In this document: in pieces, positions 1 through 5,960 of the stretch | Layout: every line of letters begins with the position of its first letter | Numbering within the stretch: position 1 is the first letter of the stretch | Assembly (NCBI GenBank): GCA_021786455.1 | Contig: JAJYNF010000177.1 | Span: 1-6,632, forward strand | Direction of reading: 5' to 3' | DNA from: Acidobacteriota bacterium | GTDB lineage: Bacteria > Acidobacteriota > Terriglobia > UBA7540 | Length of the DNA stretch: 6,632 bases | Made by a program: the position numbers and the translations under genes | The notes under the pieces: generated by a model | Databases searched by the model: none | The model's input: only the letters and a program-made list of their open reading frames with translations | Told to the model about the DNA's origin: nothing

Positions 1-1315
1 TCTTCTCCACTTTCAAGCTCGGAGGGAAATTAGGGTTGTGCGTCAGCAGGAGCACCGTTTCCTCGAGCAGCGCAACCACATCCAGCTCGCGGAACTCAAA
101 TCGCTGCTCGCGGGAATAAAGAAGGAAATCGGAAACCAGCTTGTTGAGACGCTCGGACTCTTGGCTCACAATTCCGATGAGCTTTCGCTGGTCTTCGTCG
201 CCGTCCACTAGCGATTGCAGGACCTTGGCCGAGCCGGCGATCGAAGCCAGCGGATTCCGGATCTCGTGCGCGATGCCCGCTGACAGCCGGCCCAGCGTCG
301 CCATGCGGTCCTTCGTTCGGTATTCGGCTTCCAGCTTCTTAGCCATCGTCAGGTCTTGCACGGTGTAAACACAACCCACGGTCCCGATCTCAGGAACAAT
401 CAAGGGAGACGCCGACAACCCTAAAATGCGCTTCTTGCCCTGGGAGTTCCAGTAGTTGATCTCCGCTCGCGCGAAATCAGGAGTGACTCGCTCGGCAAAG
501 GGGTCGGGCAATTTGGCGTCGGGGAATACAGAAACAATTCGGCGCCCCGCCATCGCCGGACGCGAGCGGCCAAGGATCGCCTCTCCCGCCGGATTTAAGT
601 CGGTGATGGTTCCTTCGAGATCCGTCGTAATCAGGCCGTCTCGCATGCTACGGATGATGTTTTCGTTGATAGCTTGTAAGCTGGCCACCTGGCCGCTCTT
701 GTCGCGCAGCTCCGCCCCCGTCTTGCGGAGGCTATCAGCCAAAAAGCTGGAGAGATACGCGACGGCGAAAAAGCCGAACAGGCTGACTCCGATTTTTACC
801 TGAAGGGTTCCGAGATCCACCGGAGTTGGGGATGTCGTCGCCAGAATATTGAGTAAGGAGTGGCGCCAAACAAAATTCGGATATAAGGTGGGAAGGTAGG
901 CCATTTCGAGGAGCAAGCCCATCAGAATAAAACTCACCCCAGCCACCAGGAAAGCCTGCGAACGCGGAAGCAGGATGCTCGCCAGAATGATGGCTACCAA
1001 GTAGAGAGAAAAATAGTTGCTATCCAGGTCTCCGGTGACATGAACGATAGCCGTGATGATGACCAGGTCCGCGTAAATCTGAAGGTGCGCCTGCAAAACG
1101 TAGTCACGGCTGATCTGCTTGTAAATCAAGAAGAAGAGGTTGAGGACATACCAAAGAATGACGGCTATCCCGAGATAGACAATCGCCCGGGGGGTGTTCG
1201 AGGCAGGAGCCAACTGCTGAATCGCGTAATCAATCGCAAAAACAAAGCTAATAATGACGAACCGAATTCGAATGACCCAGGGCAGCCAGGTTTTCAAATC
1301 GCTCGTCAGATCCAT
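1..1315 (-). CDS. pilS: PilS-type sensor histidine kinase, 3' end cut off by the window
   Basis: Membrane sensor kinase of the PilS/PilR two-component system, which in other bacteria controls pilin transcription through the sigma-54 activator PilR. I translated 438 codons from ATG 1315; the frame is still open at position 1. An in-frame TGA lies two codons upstream of this ATG (1321-1319), so no earlier start is possible. The N-terminus shows six hydrophobic segments (about residues 11-31, 44-66, 79-96, 101-117, 121-141, 173-193), as in PilS. A linker with coiled-coil character (about 195-218) leads to a PAS domain (about 218-325). The HisKA domain follows (about 335-405), with an H-box reading GIAHEIRNPLAS and phospho-acceptor His350. 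The HATPase domain (N, G1, G2 boxes) would lie beyond the window. The ribosome site is weak (AAGAAAA). Position after pilB-pilT-pilC supports pilS over a generic kinase; pilR is expected next. Family assignment is firm, the exact symbol slightly less so. Confidence 0.88.
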   Translation of the reverse strand, partial: MDLTSDLKTWLPWVIRIRFVIISFVFAIDYAIQQLAPASNTPRAIVYLGIAVILWYVLNLFFLIYKQISRDYVLQAHLQIYADLVIITAIVHVTGDLDSNYFSLYLVAIILASILLPRSQAFLVAGVSFILMGLLLEMAYLPTLYPNFVWRHSLLNILATTSPTPVDLGTLQVKIGVSLFGFFAVAYLSSFLADSLRKTGAELRDKSGQVASLQAINENIIRSMRDGLITTDLEGTITDLNPAGEAILGRSRPAMAGRRIVSVFPDAKLPDPFAERVTPDFARAEINYWNSQGKKRILGLSASPLIVPEIGTVGCVYTVQDLTMAKKLEAEYRTKDRMATLGRLSAGIAHEIRNPLASIAGSAKVLQSLVDGDEDQRKLIGIVSQESERLNKLVSDFLLYSREQRFEFRELDVVALLEETVLLLTHNPNFPPSLKVEK

Positions 1316-1413
1316 GTTTCAGATTTTCTTAACTTTCGGACGGGAGCGGCGCGGCGGATAGCGGTCGAGCCGGGATGGGGCGACAGGCGTCTCCGTTGCT
1401 GGGTCTGCTGTGC

Positions 1414-1437
1414 CGCGGCGCGCATCCCGCCGCCGCG
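1414..1437. repeat. GC-only inverted repeat in the pilC-pilS gap
   Basis: Arms 1414-1420 (CGCGGCG) and 1431-1437 (CGCCGCG) are exact reverse complements, with a 10-nt loop. The 7-bp all-GC stem would be stable in RNA from either strand. There is no following U-tract, so attenuation or transcript-end protection is only a possibility. In such GC-rich sequence a chance palindrome is also plausible. Confidence 0.45.
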
Positions 1438-1455
1438 CCCGCATCGTAGCCTTCG

Positions 1456-1476
1456 GACTCAGGTGAAAACCGAGTC
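1456..1476. repeat. Hairpin with GAAA/TTTC tetraloop in the pilC-pilS gap
   Basis: Arms GACTC (1456-1460) and GAGTC (1472-1476) extend inward through GGT (1462-1464) and ACC (1469-1471), with one bulged A at 1461 and a GAAA loop (1465-1468) as read on the plus strand. This gives 8 paired positions. On the transcribed minus strand the loop is TTTC. No poly-U tail follows. It may be a processing or stability element, or part of a dispersed intergenic repeat; the sequence alone cannot decide. Confidence 0.45.
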
Positions 1477-1583
1477 AGGTTCCTTCCGCCGGCGCTTGCG
1501 CTCCGTGGAACTCGCCTCCGAGATCGGACTGCACAACTCAGAGTACAAATGCCCCGCCGCCCCCGACCGTCTTCCGAAGTGTC

Positions 1584-2798
1584 TCATCCCTTCGCCAACT
1601 GGCCAATCATGGCAAACATGGGCATATACATTGAAATGACGACGCCGCCGACCACGATGCCCAAAAAGAGGATGATGAGCGGTTCCATGGCAGTGAGCAG
1701 GTCGCCGACCGCCGCATCCACTTCATCCTCATAGAAGTCGGCAACTTTCTGAAGCATGGCATCGAGCGCGCCGGTTTGTTCTCCCACGCCGATCATCTGC
1801 ACCACCATGTTCGGGAAAACGCCAGTCTCTCTCAACGGATCGACAATTGTGCGGCCACCCTCGATGGCCTTGCGAACGGACAAAATGGCTTTTTCAACGA
1901 CGGCATTGCCCGCGGTGCGAGCGGTGATATCCATGGCCTCAAGCATCGGGACACCGCTGGTAACCAAAGTGCCCAAAGTTCGAGTGAACCGGGCCACAGC
2001 AATTTTCCGGAGCAGAGGGCCTAGCACAATGACTTTCAACATCAGCGAGTCAATCATCATGCGCCCGTCCGGCGTTCCGTAGTACCACTTCACGCCGAAA
2101 GCAAGCAGAGCAAGCACAATGATGGTCGGCAAGGCAAAGGTCCCCACAAAACGGCTCACGCCGATCACGATGCGTGTGGGTAGTGGCAAGGCAACGCCCA
2201 TGCCCGCAAAAAGAGTGGCGAAAATCGGCACCACTTTCCACAGCAACAAGGTGATTACCGCGGCGGCGATGCTCAAAACGGAAACCGGATAGATCATGGC
2301 GGACTGCACCGCCCGCTTTATTTTGACTGCTTTCTCGATGTAAGCCGCCAGACGCTGAAGGATTGTATCCAGAATACCACCCGTCTCCCCGGCCTCGACC
2401 ATGTTCGTGTACAGGTTATCGAACACCTTGGGGTATTGACGCAGCGCGTTGGCCAACGTGGAGCCGCCCTCTACGGAACTGCGCACCCCGGTTAAGACCC
2501 GGCCGAAGGCCTTATTCTCTTGCTGCGAGGAAAGAATTTCGAGACATTGGACCAGAGGAAGGCCGGCATCAATCATCACAGAAAACTGGCGGGTGAAAAC
2601 GGACAACTCCTTGGAGCTTACTCGGCCACCGACCTTGGGCTTGGGGATGGCGATTTCCCGGCCTTTCTCGACAATTCGCGTCGGGGTAATCATCTCCCGA
2701 CGCAACAGAGCTTCCAAGACATCCCGGTTGGCCGCCACCCGGACTCCGGCCACAGACTGGCCGGTGCGGGATGTTCCGCGAAATTCAAATTGTGGCAT
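1584..2798 (-). CDS. pilC: Type IV pilus inner-membrane platform protein PilC (GspF/T2SF family)
   Basis: Polytopic inner-membrane platform protein of the pilus, thought to be turned by the PilB and PilT motors to insert or remove pilins. At 404 residues it matches the usual family length. Two T2SF repeats are visible: the first begins around residue 67 (FTRQFSVMIDAGLPL) and contains VEAGETGGILD (134-144); the second begins around 270 and contains the equivalent GVGEQTGALD (337-346). Hydrophobic helices lie at about 172-196, 216-237 and 372-395, giving the expected layout of two cytoplasmic helical domains and three membrane spans. The start is supported by a perfect AGGAGG (2815-2810) 11 nt upstream of ATG 2798. 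It lies 91 bp after pilT with no visible terminator, so co-transcription is likely. No sign of damage. GspF of a type II secretion system is the alternative, but the adjacent pilT argues for a pilus. Confidence 0.95.
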   Translation of the reverse strand: MPQFEFRGTSRTGQSVAGVRVAANRDVLEALLRREMITPTRIVEKGREIAIPKPKVGGRVSSKELSVFTRQFSVMIDAGLPLVQCLEILSSQQENKAFGRVLTGVRSSVEGGSTLANALRQYPKVFDNLYTNMVEAGETGGILDTILQRLAAYIEKAVKIKRAVQSAMIYPVSVLSIAAAVITLLLWKVVPIFATLFAGMGVALPLPTRIVIGVSRFVGTFALPTIIVLALLAFGVKWYYGTPDGRMMIDSLMLKVIVLGPLLRKIAVARFTRTLGTLVTSGVPMLEAMDITARTAGNAVVEKAILSVRKAIEGGRTIVDPLRETGVFPNMVVQMIGVGEQTGALDAMLQKVADFYEDEVDAAVGDLLTAMEPLIILFLGIVVGGVVISMYMPMFAMIGQLAKG

Positions 2799-2889
2799 AT
2801 ATTTGATTACCTCCTGATGAAGTCCCCCAGCTTTGAGTTAGACATACCCAACGATTTGGCACGACACCAAGCTCACGGCAGGGTAGCAC

Positions 2890-4014
2890 CTACCGCTTGG
2901 CTGGCACGTACTGGCTCGCCGGACGTGAGGCCGCAGCCGTGCTCCCTCGGGCGATCATATCTTGGAGCTCGTCCACATTGCTCGACCGCGCCAAGGCCGT
3001 TTCCAAGCTAATCGCCTTTTGTTGATACAGCGTGAAAAGCGATTGATTAAAGGTTTGCATCCCGAATTTTTCTTGCCCCGTTTGCATGGCAGAGTAGATT
3101 TGATGAATCTTGTCTTCACGGACCAGGTTGCGGATGGCGGAATTGGGGATCAAGATTTCCATGGCCATGGCCCGTCCCCGCCCGTCGGCGCGGGGCAGCA
3201 ACGATTGGCACATAATGCCTTCCAGGACCAAAGAGAGCTGGGCGCGGATTTGAGACTGCTGATGCGACGGAAACACGTCAATAATCCGGTTGATGGTTGA
3301 GGAGGCGGAGTTCGTGTGCAAGGTTCCAAACGTCAGGTGCCCGGTTTCGGCAATCCGCAGAGCTGATTCGATGGTTTCCAGGTCCCGCATCTCGCCGATG
3401 AGCACGATATCAGGGTCCTCGCGCAGCGCGGCCCGCAGCGCATTTGAAAACGATTGGGTGTCCGAGTGAACTTCGCGCTGATTCACCAGACATTTCTTGT
3501 GCGGGTGGATGAACTCGATCGGGTCCTCAATGGTAATCATATGCTCGTAGCGCGTTTGGTTGATCAGGTCGAGCATGGTGGCAAGCGTCGTGGATTTGCC
3601 GCTTCCCGTGGGGCCAGTGACGAGGACCAAGCCTCGCGGTTTTTCGCAGAGCCGGCGCAGAATCGGTGGCAAACCGAGCTGCTCGAAGGTTTTGATCTCG
3701 AAAGGAATGACTCGGAACACCCCTCCGACCGCCCCCCGCTGATTGAACAGATTGCCTCGGAACCGCGCGATGTTCTTGATCCCGAAGGAAAAATCCAATT
3801 CGAGGTTTTCCTCGAAGCGGTGCTTCTGCGCATCGGTCAACACGCTGTAGCAGAGCTGTTTGGTTTCGGCGGGGCCGAGCGCCGGCAGGTCTTCGCAGGG
3901 CTTCAATTCTCCGTGGACGCGGATGCGCGGGGGTGAGTTGGTGGTGAGGTGCAGGTCTGAACCTCCGCTGTCCACCATGCGCTTGAGAAGTTCACTTAAC
4001 GAGGGAATTGCCAT
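2890..4014 (-). CDS. pilT: Type IV pilus retraction ATPase PilT
   Basis: Cytoplasmic hexameric ATPase that drives pilus depolymerisation, giving retraction, twitching motility and often DNA uptake. At 374 residues it fits the PilT family (about 345-390). Visible motifs in order: an N-terminal PAS-like subdomain containing SDLHLTTNSPP (19-29); Walker A GPTGSGKS (134-141); Asp box TIEDPIEF (161-168); Walker B DIVLIGEMRD (202-211) with catalytic Glu208; His box TGHLTFGTLHTNSA (224-237); and the PilT signature AIRNLVRE (293-300) needed for retraction in characterised homologues. The tetracysteine zinc site of PilB is absent, as expected. The last 15-20 residues are an Ala/Ser-rich tail. Start: GGAGGT (4028-4023) 8 nt before ATG 4014. 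It lies 66 bp after pilB without a terminator, so it is most likely in the same operon. PilU is the alternative; the single copy next to pilB and the AIRNLVRE motif favour PilT. Confidence 0.96.
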   Translation of the reverse strand: MAIPSLSELLKRMVDSGGSDLHLTTNSPPRIRVHGELKPCEDLPALGPAETKQLCYSVLTDAQKHRFEENLELDFSFGIKNIARFRGNLFNQRGAVGGVFRVIPFEIKTFEQLGLPPILRRLCEKPRGLVLVTGPTGSGKSTTLATMLDLINQTRYEHMITIEDPIEFIHPHKKCLVNQREVHSDTQSFSNALRAALREDPDIVLIGEMRDLETIESALRIAETGHLTFGTLHTNSASSTINRIIDVFPSHQQSQIRAQLSLVLEGIMCQSLLPRADGRGRAMAMEILIPNSAIRNLVREDKIHQIYSAMQTGQEKFGMQTFNQSLFTLYQQKAISLETALARSSNVDELQDMIARGSTAAASRPASQYVPAKR

Positions 4015-4080
4015 TTGCCGCCACCTCCGATGGGCCCGCTGCCGGTTGAGTCGCCTAGGCGCGCGCGAATTTGCAGCGCC

Positions 4081-5811
4081 TTACAGCACCGTCTCACGAA
4101 TAACTTCTTCAAGAGTCGTCGCTCCCGCGGCGATCTTCGTCAGGCCGCTGCGGCGAAGCGAAATCATTCCCTGCTCGATGCCTTTCTTCCTCAACTCCAG
4201 CGCGGAAGCCCCAACCAAGATGAGCTCACGCAACTCGTCCGTAATCTCTAGAACTTCATACAGACCCACCCGACCGCGGTATCCCTTCCCGCCGCAGGCC
4301 GAGCATCCTTGGCCCTTGTAGATCTTAACCGTTTTGGCCTCCTGGGGCGAGAATCCGGCGTCAATCAGGACTTGCGCGCTCACCGGGTCCTCCACCCGGC
4401 ACTCCGCGCAGATGCGCCGCACCAATCGCTGCGCGCAGATCAGATGAACCGAAGTGGCCACCAGGAAGGGCTCGATGCCCATGTTCATGAGGCGGGAAAT
4501 GGTGGAAGGGGCGTCATTGGTGTGCAGGGTGGAAAGCACCAAGTGTCCGGTGAGCGCAGCCTTGATCGCGATCTCTGCGGTCTCGAAATCGCGGATCTCG
4601 CCCACCAGGATAATGTTTGGGTCTTGACGGAGGAAGGAGCGCAAAGCAGCGGCAAAATTGAGGCCGATCTGTTCCTTCATTTGCACCTGATTAATTCCGG
4701 GCAACTGGAATTCCACCGGGTCTTCCGCCGTCAGGATATTGGTATCTATTTTGTTCAGTTGGGCTATCGAGGAGTAAAGCGTGTTGGTCTTCCCGCTTCC
4801 CGTCGGCCCAGTGACTAGGACCATGCCGTAGGGCTTGAAGATGGCCTTTTGGAACTTCTCGAGCGATTCCGCCTCAAATCCCAGCTTCGTCATGTCCAGG
4901 CGAAGGTTTTCCTTGTCCAACAGCCGCATGACGATCTTTTCGCCGTGGAGCGTGGGCAAAACCGAGACCCGAAAATCGAGCTGTTTTTTCCTGCCGTTGT
5001 GCATCATTCTAATCATGATGCGCCCGTCCTGGGGAAGCCGCTTTTCCGAAATGTCCAGTTTTGCCATAATTTTTACGCGGCTGATAATGGCGTCCCGCAG
5101 CTTGACCGGCGGATTCATGATGGACTGAAGGATCCCGTCAATCCGGTAGCGGACCCGGTAATCTTTTTCGTAGGGCTCCAAGTGAATGTCGCTCGCCCCG
5201 CGTTTCACGGCGTCGGTCAGAATGTAATTGACCAGCTTGATGACGGGCGCTTCTTCGGCGGCCTTCTCAAGTTGCGCCAGGTTGAGCGTGGACTCATCTT
5301 CGGCCTCCAGTTCCAGGCTCTCCGTCTGCCCTTCGTCAATAAAACTGACGAGTTCCTCGATTTCTTTCTTTCGCTCGACGTCCTCAATGCTTCCGTAATG
5401 CTTTTTGATGGCATCCGTAATGGCCGTTTCCGAGGCGACGACTGGCTCGATGTTGAAGCCGGTCATAAATTTGATGTCATCCATCGCAAACACATTGGTC
5501 GGATCCACCATGGCCAGCGTCAGCGAAGAGCCCACACGGCTTAAGGGGAGGACCTGGTACTTCATGGCGGTTTCCATCGGGACCAGCTTGATCACATTCG
5601 GATCCACTTCAAAATAAGCAAGGTTGATGGAAGGGACCCCGTATTGGCGCGACAGCACGGCGGTGACCTCATCGTCACTGAGAAAGCCGAGCTTGACCAG
5701 GCTGTTTCCCAATCGCCCGCCGTTGGCCCGTTGGTGCTCAAGGGCCTGCCTCAGTTGCTCCGCCGTGATCAGGTTTTCCTTGACCAGAATTTCCCCGAGC
5801 TTGCCCGACAT
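4081..5811 (-). CDS. pilB: Type IV pilus extension ATPase PilB with N-terminal MshEN domain
   Basis: Cytoplasmic hexameric ATPase that powers pilin polymerisation. At 576 residues it matches full-length PilB/GspE proteins. The N-terminus (about 1-140) is an MshEN domain with two 24-residue motifs separated by five residues: residues 4-27 (KLGEILV...ALEHQ) and 33-56 (RLGNSLV...VLSRQ). This fold binds cyclic-di-GMP in MshE and in some PilB proteins. An acidic linker (about 142-182) follows. The ATPase core has Walker A GPTGSGKT (335-342), Asp box TAEDPVEF (361-368), Walker B NIILVGEIRD (399-408) with Glu405, and His box TGHLVLSTLHTNDA (421-434). A zinc-binding tetracysteine is formed by C468, C471, C503 and C506. 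All key residues are present. First gene of the pilus run, with its own promoter upstream; the ribosome site is an unusual GGGGGG (5825-5820) 8 nt before ATG 5811. GspE is the alternative name; the adjacent pilT favours PilB. Confidence 0.96.
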   Translation of the reverse strand: MSGKLGEILVKENLITAEQLRQALEHQRANGGRLGNSLVKLGFLSDDEVTAVLSRQYGVPSINLAYFEVDPNVIKLVPMETAMKYQVLPLSRVGSSLTLAMVDPTNVFAMDDIKFMTGFNIEPVVASETAITDAIKKHYGSIEDVERKKEIEELVSFIDEGQTESLELEAEDESTLNLAQLEKAAEEAPVIKLVNYILTDAVKRGASDIHLEPYEKDYRVRYRIDGILQSIMNPPVKLRDAIISRVKIMAKLDISEKRLPQDGRIMIRMMHNGRKKQLDFRVSVLPTLHGEKIVMRLLDKENLRLDMTKLGFEAESLEKFQKAIFKPYGMVLVTGPTGSGKTNTLYSSIAQLNKIDTNILTAEDPVEFQLPGINQVQMKEQIGLNFAAALRSFLRQDPNIILVGEIRDFETAEIAIKAALTGHLVLSTLHTNDAPSTISRLMNMGIEPFLVATSVHLICAQRLVRRICAECRVEDPVSAQVLIDAGFSPQEAKTVKIYKGQGCSACGGKGYRGRVGLYEVLEITDELRELILVGASALELRKKGIEQGMISLRRSGLTKIAAGATTLEEVIRETVL

Positions 5812-5907
5812 TCGTCATTCCCCCCGCAAGTTGACCGCTTGATGGGTTTGCCCGCCATCCACGCCGGAAAATCCCGTTACACCCGCAGCATCTCGCCACA
5901 GAAACGT
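5812..5907 (-). promoter_or_regulatory. pilB 5' leader with alternative hairpins over the ribosome site
   Basis: The predicted transcript begins near 5907, giving a leader of about 95 nt. Just before the start codon the RNA can fold as CAAG (5841-5838), a 7-nt loop, CTTG (5830-5827), extended by CCC (5846-5844) pairing with GGG (5825-5823), which would bury part of the GGGGGG ribosome site. The same C-run can instead pair upstream: GATGG (5859-5855) with CCATC (5845-5841), or GGG (5853-5851) with CCC (5846-5844) around a CAAA loop. The two foldings exclude each other, a layout compatible with translational control. This is read by eye; no energies were calculated, and it matches no riboswitch class I can name. 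Confidence 0.35.
5820..5825 (-). promoter_or_regulatory. Atypical pilB ribosome-binding site (GGGGGG)
   Basis: A run of six G residues ends 8 nt before ATG 5811. It can pair with the anti-Shine-Dalgarno CCUCC only with a G-U pair. This contrasts with the canonical AGGAGG of pilC and GGAGGT of pilT. It supports the chosen pilB start; the nearer ATG at 5818-5816 is out of frame. Confidence 0.6.
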
Positions 5908-5913
5908 GGCCTC

Positions 5914-5942
5914 ATCGTAGTGGACTGCCACAGGGTTGTCAA
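5914..5942 (-). promoter_or_regulatory. Sigma-70-like promoter for the pilB operon
   Basis: On the minus strand a perfect -35 TTGACA (5942-5937) is followed by an optimal 17-bp spacer (5936-5920) and the -10 hexamer TACGAT (5919-5914; 4 of 6 consensus positions, including the key TA and final T). Transcription would start near 5907, about 95 nt before the pilB ATG. It is the only strong promoter I see in the window and correctly oriented for pilB-pilT-pilC. A small perfect inverted repeat, GCCAC/GTGGC (5910-5906 and 5899-5895, loop 6), overlaps the expected start and could be an operator or chance. The -35 box lies about 20 bp from the end of recognisable transposase sequence. Confidence 0.7.
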
Positions 5943-5960
5943 GGTTTTCCCGAAGCCCCG

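Larger units (their letters stand above)
1316..1583. other. Non-coding gap between pilC and pilS, GC-rich with two hairpins
   Basis: This 268-bp spacer is three to four times longer than the other gaps in the cluster (91 and 66 bp). I find no convincing gene on either strand; the plus-strand frame crossing it continues into pilC and pilS antisense and looks like a shadow. It holds two inverted repeats: GACTC-A-GGT/ACC-GAGTC around a GAAA tetraloop (1456-1476), and CGCGGCG/CGCCGCG with a 10-nt loop (1414-1437). Neither is followed by a T-run on the minus strand, so neither looks like an intrinsic terminator. No good -35/-10 pair is visible for pilS; a TACGAT hexamer near 1443-1448 lacks a convincing -35 partner. 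Whether pilS is read through from pilC or has its own promoter is not resolved. Confidence 0.6.

Noticed and set aside
1414..1476. Intrinsic terminator after pilC
   Set aside because: The hairpins are not followed by a U-run on the minus strand and lie more than 100 nt after the pilC stop.
1040..1639. 199-codon plus-strand open frame spanning the pilC-pilS gap
   Set aside because: It runs antisense through the start of pilS and the end of pilC, has no recognisable domain and no ribosome site, and its composition follows the opposite-strand genes.
2855..2875. TGGCACG resembling a sigma-54 -24 element in the pilT-pilC gap
   Set aside because: It is on the plus strand, pointing away from pilC, and no TTGC -12 element follows at the required spacing.
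4849..5544. 231-codon plus-strand open frame inside pilB
   Set aside because: Entirely antisense to a fully conserved pilB with all catalytic motifs; no domain or ribosome site. A shadow of high-GC coding sequence.
5820..5862. Possible cyclic-di-GMP-I (GEMM) riboswitch, suggested by GGGCAAACC in the pilB leader
   Set aside because: The short GGCAAACC match is tempting next to a pilus gene, but the second conserved block (GACGCAAAGC-like) and the tetraloop-receptor layout are absent, and the space before the ribosome site is too short.
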